A DNA stretch of 64,000 nucleotides. Source: Sphagnum magellanicum (taxonomy: Eukaryota > Streptophyta > Sphagnopsida > Sphagnales > Sphagnaceae). The stretch is from positions 28,820,001-28,884,000 of the forward strand of contig CM038908.1 of assembly GCA_021904315.1 (NCBI GenBank), read 5' to 3'. Position numbers and translations under genes: made by a program. Each line of letters begins with the position of its first letter. The stretch's first letter is position 1. A model generated the notes under the pieces. The model was not told the origin of the DNA. It was given only the letters and a program-made list of their open reading frames with translations, and ran no database searches. Shown one piece after another: positions 1 through 11,578 of this stretch.

Positions 1-858
1 GGGTTCGAGCCAAAGGATTGATCGATTGCAACACATCTGTTGTTGTTGCAAAGGTCATGTGTTGGTTTGGGAACAGATTGGCATCATCATCTGTTTTTTT
101 GTAAATGGGTCATATGCTCCTCCAGACTGCAGATCTGAAAATGGGCTTGATTGAATGAACATGTTAAGCTTTTGATGCGTTTTGTTTCTTTTTGCAGTTT
201 TGCAAGCAAAACCCATCTCATGAATTAGCACTTCTTGTTGTTGTTGTTGTTGCTGCTGCTGCTGCAAGTTACTTCATTCTGAGGAAAAAAGGAAAGCAAA
301 AAGCAAAAAAATCTCGCATGCAAAATCTTCTGTGGCAGGATTGTCAATCTCCACGGTGGTGAAAGAACCTGCTGGCTGACTTCTTTTGATGTCAATCTTC
401 TGACTTCCTTGCTGCTGCGGGATCTTGGTGTATTTACCTCCCTCCCCCCACAAAGAGCTCAAAGCTGGTAATCACATTAGGGTTAGGTAGAAAGAGGGTC
501 GGCAGAAACTTGGAGCTTATGGCATTTGCAAAAGACAGAAAGGAGCACCGATTTGGAGCATGGACAGGGTGAAGGGATTATCACGGTATACAGAATTTCA
601 GCCATTTTCTTTGAGCTTTGGAGGAGGTGGATTGCAATCTCTTCAAGTATTTTTTTTTCTGTTGACTTCTGTGTTTTAGGGGTTCTTCCATTGTTCTTTT
701 TTTCAATTGCTGTGTTCCAGCCGCACAAAGAAGAGCAGAGTTTTTCGTTTTTGGAGTTGGTATCACCCATCACCCAGAGCAGAGTTTTTTTTTCCAGAGA
801 GGTGGATTTACTATACCTATTGAAGGGAATCAGAGGCTCCAAGCAAGAGTGTGAAGAA
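1..858 (+). promoter_or_regulatory. upstream region and leader of the galactosyltransferase gene
   Basis: No separate gene is supported here. The segment holds a GTT/GCT trinucleotide run (about 235-266) and T-rich tracts. The reading frame of the galactosyltransferase stays open upstream to an ATG at 526. The extra 111 residues are low-complexity and unlike the family, so this stretch is read as leader and promoter. No TATA box or transcription start could be assigned with confidence. Confidence 0.4.
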
Positions 859-2070
859 ATGCGCATGCGAGGGGCAGGCAGTGGAGGTGTAACATGGAGA
901 GGTATGGTGCTGCTGTGTTTTGCAAGCTTTTGTGTTGGCTTGCTTTTCACCAATAGAATGTGGAGTAGTCCAGAGGTGGTGAGTAGTAGTAGTGAGAGAA
1001 TCCAGTTATCCCAGGACTGTGAGCCCAAGCAAATGTCTTCTTCTTCGGGGGGTGGAGATTCATCACAGAAAGATATAATGGACGAAGTTTCGAAAACACA
1101 CCAAGTGATCCAAACGCTGGACAAGACTATATCTTCTTTGGAGATTGAGCTAGCTGCAGCCCGAGTGCAGCAGCAGACCACCACGGGTGGTAGTAACCAG
1201 CGATCCCTAGAGATGGAAACTGTCAGCAGTGCACCTGCTGAAGGCCGGCAGAAAGCTTTTGTTGTCATAGGGATCAACACTGCCTTCAGCAGCCGGAAGA
1301 GACGTGATTCAGTGCGGGAGTCTTGGATGCCACAAGGTGAGAAGCTGAAGCAGTTGGAGCAGGAGAAGGGAATTGTTATCCGGTTTGTGATTGGCCACAG
1401 TGCAACACCTGGTGGGATCCTTGACCGTGCAATCGAGGCTGAGGATGCACAGCATTCAGACTTCTTGCGTCTTGACCATGTTGAGGGTTACCATGAGCTT
1501 TCCATGAAGACAAAGATCTACATTGCCACCGCAGTCAGCAGGTGGGATGCAGATTTCTATGTGAAAGTTGATGATGATGTCCATGTGAACCTAGGGATGC
1601 TGGCTATGACTCTTGCTCGGCACCGTTCCAAGCCCCGTGTTTACATTGGGTGCATGAAGTCAGGCCCAGTTCTTGCACAAAAGGGGGTTAAGTACCATGA
1701 ACCGGAGTACTGGAAGTTCGGGGAAGAGGGTAACAAGTACTTCAGACATGCAACAGGACAGATTTATGCTATCTCAAAGGATCTGGCAACATACATCTCA
1801 ACAAACCAAGCTCTGCTTCACAGGTATGCAAATGAAGATGTTTCACTGGGTGCATGGATCATTGGCTTGGATGTTGATCACGTCGATGACCGTAGCATGT
1901 GTTGTGGCACACCTCCCGACTGTGAGTGGAAGGCTCAAGCTGGGAATGTCTGTGTGGCTTCATTTGACTGGACATGTAGTGGCATTTGCAAGTCAGTAGA
2001 AAGGTTGAAAGAAGTGCATCAAAGATGTGGAGAAGGAGATGGTGCCGTGTGGAGTGCCTCGTTTCAGTAG
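859..2070 (+). CDS. B3GALT: beta-1,3-galactosyltransferase, GT31 family (type II Golgi membrane protein)
   Basis: Predicted 403-residue Golgi glycosyltransferase. The plant family adds beta-1,3-linked galactose, typically to arabinogalactan-protein glycans. Seen: a signal anchor at about residues 14-30 ([14 protein letters not shown]), a DUF4094-like stem with a short coiled coil at about 73-102, then the GT31 catalytic domain from about 133. Its metal/UDP-binding DDD lies at 238-240 ([10 protein letters not shown]). The C-terminal Cys-rich block ([14 protein letters not shown]) is typical of the plant clade. An upstream in-frame ATG at 526 exists, but 859 gives the usual length (about 400) and the canonical short cytoplasmic tail before the anchor. 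The gene ends with TAG. The frame is uninterrupted, whereas the angiosperm members I know are multi-exon, so intron loss or a retrocopy is possible. No frameshift or missing catalytic residue was seen, so it looks functional. Confidence 0.93.
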   Translation: MRMRGAGSGGVTWRGMVLLCFASFCVGLLFTNRMWSSPEVVSSSSERIQLSQDCEPKQMSSSSGGGDSSQKDIMDEVSKTHQVIQTLDKTISSLEIELAAARVQQQTTTGGSNQRSLEMETVSSAPAEGRQKAFVVIGINTAFSSRKRRDSVRESWMPQGEKLKQLEQEKGIVIRFVIGHSATPGGILDRAIEAEDAQHSDFLRLDHVEGYHELSMKTKIYIATAVSRWDADFYVKVDDDVHVNLGMLAMTLARHRSKPRVYIGCMKSGPVLAQKGVKYHEPEYWKFGEEGNKYFRHATGQIYAISKDLATYISTNQALLHRYANEDVSLGAWIIGLDVDHVDDRSMCCGTPPDCEWKAQAGNVCVASFDWTCSGICKSVERLKEVHQRCGEGDGAVWSASFQ

Positions 2071-3805
2071 AGGAAAAAAAGAAACAAATTTGCAAGGTGA
2101 ATTAAAACTGCCATCTTCTTCTTGGCAGACAAAAAAACTTAGGGGTAAAAGTTATTTCACAGAATGTCAAAGGTTTTTGCACCAAGGTTACAGCTGCCAC
2201 AGCAAACATCCTGAGCACCCATTGTGCCCATGAGTGTAAACAATAGATTGAACATTTTCAATTAAGAATGAAAACTGGTACGGATTCTCATCTGTACTTA
2301 CATTGTTACAATTTTTTTTTTGTGTACCTGTTTTATATGTGCTTTCATTATTTCTGTTTTAGGATGCTTGTCAAGTCACCATGCAGAATCAGAAGAAATT
2401 TGATGGATTTTGATGAAAGCTGCCATTACAGAAATTTCCGCATGTGATTATCTGGTAGTAAATATCTTGCAGCAAACACATTCATGTGGCTGTGATGATT
2501 TCACTGCTGTACTAGATTGCTTATGGCATGGTGCTGGCTAGTTACGGGATCAAATCTACAATAAGGTTTAGTAAACAATCTTCAATCATGGGACGAAATC
2601 AACAATAAGATTTAGTAAACAATCTTCAATAATTGCCACTACAGTACTATTAGGTGGTAACTTAGAGAAATTGCCTCTCACTTTGGATGCATTATCAAAT
2701 TTAGCCTCATCACCATCTTGAAGGAAGTCTAGATTTTTTTAGCATCATATTTTTATGATCACCCATATTTCTATTGATGGAAGTGTGCCTGATATATGCC
2801 ACTGGATCTTTGGGAAATCGTTCATGGGAGGATGCAAAGGATCATGCTCTTAGTATGAAACTAGAAACATCAGAAACTGTTTGATACTGGTTTGTTTCTG
2901 GACATGTTTCTGCAACAAAAGACTCTGCAATAAGTGAATTTATCCTCCCATGGTCTCAGAAGAGGCTCATGAAGTAGTAACATGCTTACATGGTGGAACG
3001 AAGGTGAAGCTGTGCACTTCGAAGCTAAACAGAATTTCAAATAGCCCAAAAGACATGCAAGTGTGCAAAACTTTATCACTCAATTTCTTGAACACCCTGA
3101 CCACCCCCTGCATCTAGAATTTGAGGAACACTGGCCAAATCATTAGTAAATTCTTGTGGAAAGATGAATGCAAGAAGAGCATGTTTAAGCATGTTCAGAG
3201 GTATGTCAACTTTGCAAATATCTATACATTGGACAGGTACATTGGACAGGCACATTGCACAAGAAACTAGGAACAGGGAATCTATGTAAGCTTATCCCAT
3301 ATGGTTTTCAAGTTTATGGATTCGTCTGAGTGGCTAGAAGGGAAATCAACAGCACGGTGCACAGAGAGAGAAAAATGACTTTCACCAAGCACAATCATCT
3401 TTGTCCGACAAGAAACTCTCCTCTTGGGCTTATTATAGTGTAGGATAGGTTGAGAGGGGCTATCTATTGCAATGTATCACACATTGACCTCAATATGCAC
3501 AACAATGCTGCATTTGATTAAGTCTTATCATGTGCACACTAATCTGCATCATTCCTTTTGTTACGGATGGCAAGGAGGAATGGACACCACTGCATCCATA
3601 TACCATGAAAATCTGAATGTTATGGAAGCTATGACAGAAACCGAGAGCAATATGTACACTCACAGCAGTTGTACCTGTCTGACTGACCTTGTCAAAGGTG
3701 GTTTGCTTGCTCACCTCTACAATCTCAGAATGCAGTCAGCAGCCTGCAAATCATCCATTCACCATAACAGAAAAACTCACAATGTAATCTGGGTGATAGA
3801 TATGG
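2071..3805. other. 3' UTR of the galactosyltransferase and convergent intergenic DNA
   Basis: The flanking genes converge here. The open frames at 2.9-3.1 kb and 3.5-3.8 kb show no family motif and are treated as chance. A short duplicated phrase (AGTAAACAATCTTCAAT) occurs at about 2569 and 2614. Nothing else is recognised. Confidence 0.5.
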
Positions 3806-6593
3806 TTATCTCTTAGATGGCTTGTGTTTGGAATTATTCAGCACCCTTTGCTGGGCAGCTAAAAACTCTTCCTCAGAAGGTTCCTCTACAATGTTATTGC
3901 TGCTTCCTCTTCGCAACTTTTCTTTCTTCCCATATTTTGCTGCTAATGATGATGCCAATGCATCCATTTGTTGCTTGCCCCGGTGGTTGATTATAGCCAC
4001 AAGGTCTGAGCTGGACTCGCCACCTTTCTTTTTCTTCCTGCGCCAACACATTGAAACACATGCATGCTTACAAGGAATTGCATGAGCTCAGTACATGCAC
4101 TATTAAAAAGTAACCCTTCATCTGATTAGCAACAAAAGAAAATTGCTGATCTGAACACACAGGTCTTGCAAAAAAGGAACTGAATATCAGTACTCTTAAT
4201 ATAAGAGGAAGAGCTTACTTTGCAGGAGCAAGGGGATTTGGATGGCGGGGTGTTTTGGACACTTCAGTGGCCCACTTGCGATAGGCTTTCCTCTCCTTCA
4301 ATTCCCCTGTTTCCAAGTCAAACAATAAATCAGTGACTCTTTCTTTGGTGAATCATTACCAAAAAGCAGTTACTGTTAGCTAATAATCATGTGCACCAGA
4401 TACTTGACCACTAAATATTAATCCCGTGCATGTTCCTGGTGTGACAACAAGACAGCCAAGGATTGCATACAGAACCTTCCTGTGCAGATGAAGATAATTA
4501 CATGGGTTCACAAAGAGAAAACAAAACTAAGCTTTAACACCAATCGGAAAACTAACCAGAGGCAATGGCAGCATCAATAATGTCCATGAAGCGATGGGAG
4601 TCAAGCTTTGGTTCTGAGCACATTATCTGATTAAACACTCTGCATGCCACACCTTTCCCCTGATTAATGCTGGATTAGAAGCAGCATGCAAAACATGAGA
4701 ATAGGAGGTCAGACTTGGTACTTGCAATTTAAAGAAACATGAAAGCATTAACTATTAGATCTCTGTCTAGCCAACTAGACTTTGACACAACCGTCAACCT
4801 AGCCAACTAGACAGTAGGATAGTTTCGTAAGTTGCGACAGTGTGCAGATGCTACAGTGTACTTTTGCATCATAGACACTTATTAGTAGGTTGTTGGTTTC
4901 TCTGTTGCCTCAGGGTAAGGTTACTGTTGCTGAGTTTGACACAGTTGTTGCAGTCAAGTGCAAAGAGAACTGCAGCATGTTTGCCTAAGGTTGTGGAAAA
5001 GAAGGCAAAAATTGAAACCCTGGACAAGCCAGCTCACTCTTCTTTTCCTTTATATGTTTTTGTTGCCTCCAGATGGTCAAAGTTGCTTTTGAACAATTTG
5101 TCATATGTCACAAAGGTGATTGGGCACCTTGTCCTCTGGACTGAAAATCTTCAGAAATTGAAATAAAATGCTTGGCTAACCAAGTGCAGCACAAGTGGTA
5201 TACAGTTTAGATTTGAACTACACTCTGATCTGTGCTCGTCAAGAGGATAGAGACAGAAAACCCACTGATTCATGTCACCCTTGGATTTAGCATACTGATC
5301 CTTTAAGTCCTTTGCTTCTTCATCAGAGCCACGGTATGATCTTGAAAACTGGTCAATGTCCTCCTCAGTAACCTGGCAATCAAACAATAACCCAGGATTC
5401 AGGACACCATCCACAGCAGGGGAAAAGCCAAGGGGGACCACTGGCCTGGAAAAAAATTCCCCCTTTGCACCACTGCCCCATACATCTCAGTCCTTTCTTG
5501 GGACTACATCAAAAGAGACCTGCTTGAATAGTGTCCGCATGTATTGATATAAGCTCTGGATAACATCAGCACCAAGATCCTGCAAAAGCTTCCAACACCC
5601 AATGTTAGACCCAATTGAAATCCTGGCTTACAGTTATCTACTGTAGATCCATGTCACTTCAGGTATCATGTAGCTTGTCTAGTGTCAAAAAATGCTCCAG
5701 ATTCTTCCAATGCTCTTAAAGTTTTCAACACAATACACATCTAAAAACTTCAGGTTGAACATGAGAAATGCACATGCAATATTCAGACCTGAACAAGAAC
5801 ATGGCTGTGTGTGAAAAGAGAGAGAACAGACCGCAGCATCAACTGACCCAGTTTCATCATAGACTTTGCGCTTCTCTGGATCTCCCAAAATGGCTATGAC
5901 ATTTTGCAATGACTGGAACTTCTCCTTTGCATCCTGCATTAGTCCATCACATCCACCAATCAAGATGACTAGCAAATGCATGTCCATGTCCCCATGGTGA
6001 AAGCACACCATAATAAATACTGGGGTGGACTGTAATTCATCTGCAAATTTATCTTGGGAAAGTACTCCTCAAATTCAAATAATACCTCATCTCCAGGATT
6101 TTTGTCCGGGTGGAGACGCAGTGCTAGCTTATGGTAAGCCTTGCGAATCTCATCATGGGTTGCACTCCGACTGACCCCAAGCACCTGCAACAAATGCATC
6201 TGATCATCAAAACAATCCAATCCTCTGACCCTGAATTCTGTTGATCATTGAACTGCATTAAGGCAATTCAGTACTTTCAAGCTTAAGGCTCCAATACTTC
6301 ACTGCAGTTGTGACATCATAACAGCTCCCGTAAACTAGCAGGACCTTACTGAATATACATCAGCTGGGGTTCGGTGGTCATGCCCACTCCCTCTTCTTTC
6401 ACTCCAACTGTAATTAAATGCAGCAATATTATTGAGCACAGGATGTAGCCCCTGTACTCTTTCTTCACACACCGCAGTTGATGCTCTGGGAAAGAGCAAG
6501 AAGAACCTGGTAAAGGTCACTCTCGCCACCCTCGCCATCCTCCACAGCAAGCTCGTCAACTGGATCTTCTTGGGGGCGCTTCCTCCGCACCAT
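3806..6593 (-). CDS. ATJ6: J-domain protein, plant DnaJ-6 / DNAJC9 type, 8 coding exons
   Basis: Hsp70 co-chaperone of the nuclear DNAJC9 class; animal DNAJC9 handles histones, and that role here is inference. Eight exons joined by GT-AG introns give an exact 285-residue frame: 6593-6507, 6184-6086, 5933-5832, 5579-5520, 5372-5266, 4639-4557, 4306-4219, 4037-3806. All junctions were checked for phase. Seen: acidic/basic N-terminus, J domain at about residues 27-95 with HPD at 54-56 (LRLHPDKNP), the helix-IV region [12 protein letters not shown], the family segment [20 protein letters not shown], the block [14 protein letters not shown], and a Lys-rich C-terminus ending in the conserved [13 protein letters not shown]. 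Length matches the Arabidopsis protein (about 284). It is divergent from the SWIB gene, about 1.1 kb apart. No defect was seen. Confidence 0.95.
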
Positions 6594-7583
6594 TTCTCAG
6601 TAAATAAAACACTTAGCACACACAAGCAAACCACTACGCCACCTATATACAAAACCAGAAACCATAACAAAATCAGAAGCTAAAATATACACAATCCATT
6701 CCACTTACACGATCACATATGAACCAAGTAATCTCTGGTTACAAAATTTATCTTGCAAACTCGTGCCCAGGAAAAAAAACTCCGTGCAACACAAACCCCA
6801 CAGCAAACCCTAGAAAAAACCTTGGTTCCTCGAGTACAGAGTCGCCCAACCTAAGCACGGTGAGGAAGCATGTGCGGAGAGAACGGGGAAACCATCAAAA
6901 CTTGACACAAGAATAGCTTGGAATCACAATCAGAAGCTGATTCGAGCAACACAAAGGCTCCTTGGATGAACTCACCACGCACACAGCCAAGAAAAATCGA
7001 GTCTGTGAAAGGCTTCGTTTCGAACGCGGCTGCGACGAATTCAAACCGCCAACAAATCACTCAACGGATTTGAAGACAAGAAGGATTAGTCAAAGCACTT
7101 TGCTAATCAGAATTTTCTTTACTTTTTAAAGTACGCACAGCCGAAATCGCTCGAATTCCACCTCCGGAAACAAAAAAAAAACTTCCGGCGAATTGCCGCA
7201 GTGAGGGAGGAGAGCAAGAGAGGCGTTGAAAGAGCAAGAGCCGAACGCGGGGGGAGCAAGACGGCGATGGCGCGAAACCAACCGGCTAACACCGGTAGGA
7301 TGACGCCTGGCGACAGAGTATCACCGGTGGCCGAGCCCGCCCCCTGTTCCCGCCAGAATTTGGCGCCAAAATACAACAAAGAAATGAAATTCTGTGGCTT
7401 TTTTTGCCAAATTCTTAAATACAAATTTTCCGGTGACCGGGCGACCTCGCAAATAGACCCGCTTGGAAGTTAGGGTTAGGGTTAGGGGTTGGGGGTAGCT
7501 TGAGTTGGTGTGTCTGGGTTTCGAAGCTCAGTGTTTGAGCAAGTCGTTTTAGAGAAGAGATTGATTGGCGAGGGACAGCACAG

Positions 7584-7633
<50 letters not shown>

Positions 7634-7684
7634 AGGGAAAGATCGAGGGAGGGTGGGGAAAAGGTGCAAGAAGAAAGAAGAATA
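6594..7684. promoter_or_regulatory. shared divergent promoter region of the DnaJ-6 and SWIB genes
   Basis: The 1.1 kb between two divergent start codons contains an interstitial telomere-like run (TTAGGGTTAGGGTTAGGGG, about 7470-7490), which resembles plant telo-box promoter motifs. A (GA)n tract of about 40 bp (7587-7627) and a GGGA run end about 45 bp before the SWIB ATG. GA/CT tracts close to starts are common in plant leaders. Transcription starts were not identified. Confidence 0.55.
7587..7627. repeat. (GA)n microsatellite
   Basis: About 20 GA dinucleotide units followed by GGGA units, in the probable 5' leader of the SWIB gene. It creates long Glu-Arg / Ser-Leu frames on both strands that are not genes. 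Confidence 0.95.
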
Positions 7685-8360
7685 ATGCCTCCTGCAGCAG
7701 CGGGTTCGTCGGCGGTAAAGGCCAGCACAAGTGCCCTCACCCGCGTATCTGCCGTCTCACCGGCTCTAAAGAAGTTTCTGGGAGTCACAGAAATCTCGCG
7801 GCCCGAGACCATGAAACGTATCTGGTCGTACATCAAGGGTCACCAACTTCAGGTAGGTGAGAGGAGTGGCATTCTGGTTTTGTGATTCGCTTCGTTTCTC
7901 TCTCTCTCCCTCTCGTGTCTGGTGTGTCCTGAAAAGTCTTGTCCTCAACTTTGCATTTTTTGCGATTTGTGTTGCTGATGTTGCCGAAAGTCAAGCCTTG
8001 TTGAATAAGAAAATACTGCAATGAAGAAGATATGACAGCATTCCATGGACAATTCTCGCAAGAGATTTTATGTCAGCAAAGGAATTTGCAAGAGTAGAAT
8101 ATAGCAGCCTAGAGAGAACACATGTTTTTATCATGATCTCATAATTGCTAACTATTTTTTTTGTTTGTATTTTCCTCACTTTCCCGCCTTAATTCTGTCC
8201 TTTTTGTGCGCAGAATCCCCAGAACAGAAAGGAGATCATTTGTGATGAGAAGCTGAAGGCAGTGCTTGGTAAGGACATAGTGGGATTTACAGAGGTTGCA
8301 GGGCTTCTCAGTGCGCACTTTCCTAAAGCCAAGAAATCGCCACCAGCACCAGAGTCATGA
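7685..8360 (+). CDS. small SWIB/MDM2-domain protein, 2 exons
   Basis: Predicted 104-residue protein made almost entirely of a SWIB domain. Exons are 7685-7852 (56 codons, phase 0) and 8214-8360, with GTAGGT donor and GCGCAG acceptor; the stop is TGA. Seen: the domain start VSPALKKFLGV, then SRPETMKRIWSYIKGHQLQ, NPQNRKEIICDEKL and the end VGFTEVAGLLSAHF, the standard SWIB order. In plants, short stand-alone SWIB proteins act in chromatin-remodelling complexes or in organelle nucleoids. The Ala/Ser-rich N-terminus of about 24 residues could be a weak plastid or mitochondrial transit peptide, but this is uncertain. The ATG at 7685 is chosen because the upstream frame is only GA-repeat translation. 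Confidence 0.93.
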
Positions 8361-9496
8361 AATCCTGGCACTGACTGTGTGTGGCCCGGACATGATTTGT
8401 CCCTTGACCACACCACTCTGTACTCCTAAAGAGAGCAGGTGTCTAGCTTTGGCAAATGCAATCATCAGTCAGAGTTATGCAGAGAGTTCTGAACACATTA
8501 TGGATTGTCTTACATGGCAACAGCAATACACCCACATACATTCATAATGAGTAGACAACATTGCATTGGTTTTGTATATACTTTTTGGAACAGTTGCTTC
8601 TCCTGACGCGTCTGAAGTTTATTTTCCCAGACATCCTTTCAAGTGTTTATTGCCACATGTTTGATTCAATGAGATTGTAGGAGAACAAAACTTCAACCCA
8701 CTGTGGAAGCAATGCCTCCACTCATGTCTCTGAACACTCAAATGTGTTTGTATTTTGTTCCATTGTGCAAGTTTGGCTCTTGTGCCTCCATTTTTATTGC
8801 ATTTTGATATTCTAGTTAGCTCCTTGTTGCAATACCAGAGATGTGTGTTCTTTGTCTTCAGGACTCTTGTTGGCAAGAGCTGAGGATGCAGAAGACTGTG
8901 AGTGAGTTTTCCTTGTCTGTGAACATTCCATCAAGAGAACGTCCTTTGCAGCAGAGACTTCAATATTGGCATGTTTCTGCTTTACACTTTCATGTCGGGG
9001 TGGGAAGTTCAGTTCTTCTTTGGTCTAAATAAAACGTGTCTTTGGAAGAGGCAATTGGAAGTTGGTGATGGAGTCTCCCATTATTAGTACTCATTGTTGT
9101 GGCACAACTAATGTCCATTGTGTTATGAGCGATGATTAGACAATGTGATTATGTGGTTGAGGGCCATTTTCTCCATTGAAGTCTGGAGAATATTGCTCTT
9201 AAGGCAGATGGAGTGGGACATTTGTCTATTGAAATGAATTTGAAAGTCATTTCCTCTCATCTCTACTAAACTGTGGAGAAATTTTACATTATGGGGCATA
9301 TCCATCTTGCCAAGTAAAACCTGGCTACTGTTTTCTTGTCATGGCTCTTCTCAGAATTTCTTGCTTGAGGAAATTTCCTGGTGTAATTGGAGGGCATCTT
9401 ACATACAAGATTATCCCTATAAGTAAACAGGAAAGATCTTAAACCTACCCCTTAAGAGCAGGAGGGGTCTTCCGGCTAGTTATAGTGTGAAGTCCC
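8361..9496. other. SWIB 3' UTR and intergenic DNA
   Basis: I specifically looked here on the minus strand for the missing WD40 blades of the adjacent FZR copy and found none. No other gene or repeat is recognised. Confidence 0.5.
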
Positions 9497-10590
9497 TCAC
9501 TTATGTTCCCTGTCATCATATGACCACTTGAGGCCACAAACCTCTGACTTGTGACCCACCAGTTTGCTGACAAAGTCCTCTTGGACACGGACATCTCGCT
9601 GCAAAATATTGCGGTCACGACTGCCAGAAGAAAGAACATGAGAGCCCCATGCCAGGGTTCCCACATGGGTTCGGTGACCACTCATTGTCCGTACTTTCCG
9701 ACACCGTGTTGCATCCCACAGCTGGACATCACCCAGGTTGGTCCCAACAGCAAGGTAGGTTCCCCGTTGAGTCCAGCCCACAGAGCAGACACTGTCAGTG
9801 GGACCCAGATCACAGAGCTTTGTGACCTTGCTAGTGCAAGCACTCCAGAGGTAAACACAAGTCCCCAGTCCCACAGCCAGCACATTGTGCGATGACCAAC
9901 AAGATTAAGGTAAAGATCATCCTGCAGAGCTGGGGCATCCAGTACTTTACATGGTGATCTTGCGATTTTTCGAGGAACTTTCCTAGGGCTTATAGTGGCA
10001 CTATTGAGGTTGGCATCCAGCCCTACAGGAGAGAGAGAGTATGGACTCTCTGGCCTCGAAATTGACCCCCGCACCTGTACATCACTCTTGAACCTAAAAA
10101 GGTTTCCGTTGGTGGGACTGATGGGGGAGCGGATGGGGTCTCGTGCAGCCAACCCCAATGCTTTATCTGGGGTTGCTGGTGGTGATGCTTCTGTTCCAAA
10201 AAGCTCTGAACGGAGTAACAAAGAATACGCTGCTGCATTGTCTTCTCTGTTATCATTGGCTTGTGCAATGTTAGCACCTGATGGTGATCTGTCCAATAGG
10301 GCAAACCCCATCAAGTTTGAGCTTGAGCGGCTGGGAATAAATCGGTCACTGTATGAAGTCCTTACAGGAGATGATGATGACACATTGCTTGCTCCAACGT
10401 TGCTAAGATTCTGCTTCATTGGAGATCCTGGTCCTCTCCATGACGTTCTGGCTATGGAATCTAGCTGTAAGGCATCTCTTGACATTCCTGGGGGCAGATT
10501 CAGCGTTCTGGCTGCAGTGATCGCTGGTCCTCCTCGTTGTCTGCCTTGTCCCCCATTCTCCCTGTCTGCACTCTCCTCCATGAGATCCAT
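9497..10590 (-). pseudogene. FZR: FZR/CCS52 (Cdh1-type APC/C activator) copy, frameshifted and 3'-truncated
   Basis: Fizzy-related proteins recruit substrates to the anaphase-promoting complex and drive endoreduplication. The first frame (10590 to about 9897) carries the N-terminal half: the C-box DRFIPSR at residues 82-88, the segment ELFGTEASPPATPDKALG, and the conserved run RKIARSPCKVLDAPALQDD before YLNLV. Directly after YLNLV the frame shifts. The expected DWSS is replaced as if 4 nt were lost (about 9895-9900). WD40 blades resume in another frame (LAVGLGTCVYLW, LSSGSRDRNILQRDV, LVGHKSEVCGLKW) and stop at 9497 after YDDREHK. Only about three of seven blades remain. A possible GTGAGG donor lies at the break, but no downstream exon was found. 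The intron-free copy suggests a retrocopy or partial duplicate. An assembly indel is the alternative for the frameshift, not for the missing blades. Confidence 0.8.
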
Positions 10591-11539
10591 TTCTTGTCTA
10601 ATTCTTTTGCAAATGGAGAAAGGGCTAGGAAAACCAAACTCGATTGCACTTGCTGCTATCTATCACCCTTCAGAATCAAGCTCTCTTGCTCTCTCTGGGT
10701 TCTCATATCCATCTCTTAACTTCTGACAAAATGCCCCGTGGTTTGCATTGTTGGGACAATGCTCATTCATCACACATCATTTGCATCACTCAAGCAAATT
10801 TCTGTGTCATCCTACAGGGCTCTGTGAACACCAGCAGAACTATCATAGATCATGCATTTGAGGATTGATGATCACTCTCAAAGAAATGGATTGTGGGAGT
10901 ATGTCATGATTCTGACAGGGTCAAAACCTCCTCTCTCTGTTTCTGTCTCTGTTTCATTCCTTCATTGTCTTCACGTTTCCTTCTGTACAGTCCCCAAGTC
11001 TCCCTGTAGCACTACTGAAGGATTTCAGCCTCTTGTGAACCCAAAACCCAATAATGATACTAAAAAAGAAGCGGAGAAGCATGCGGGAAATGAAAGACGC
11101 AAAACTTCATAGTTAGAGAGAGAGAGAGAGAACCCAATGTTGGAATTCTTGAGAAGAAAAAGAGTCTTTGGGGCTCCTTTCAGAACGACACAAACCTCAC
11201 AACAAAGGAAGACAGAGAGCCGGCTGAGAGGATCGAGAAAAAGAGAAGGATCCCTACATCCCGGCCGATTTTCTCCTCTCCTCGTCTTCTCCTCCTTTCT
11301 CTTCGAAACTAAAACTGTAAGCAGATGCGTTAACCTGGGCTTCAGCAGGGGAAACGGCTAAACTTCAAGGCCGAAGAAGAGAGCCAAAGGCAGAAAGAGA
11401 GAGAGAGGGGAAAATAAATCCACGGCTGGTATGTCTTGATGAAAGTTGCGACCCCAGAGAGACAGAGAAACTCGGGCACTTCTTCTTCTTCTTCCTCCAA
11501 AATGCGACGATGATCCACCCCACCCAAGATCTCACAAAC

Positions 11540-11578
<39 letters not shown>

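Noticed and set aside
7415..7885. Several overlapping frames rich in Glu-Arg or Ser-Leu
   Set aside because: They come from the (GA)n microsatellite; only the SWIB exon downstream has domain support.
8361..9496. Missing C-terminal WD40 exons of the FZR copy
   Set aside because: Both strands were read for GH...WD blade patterns and the IR tail; none were found.
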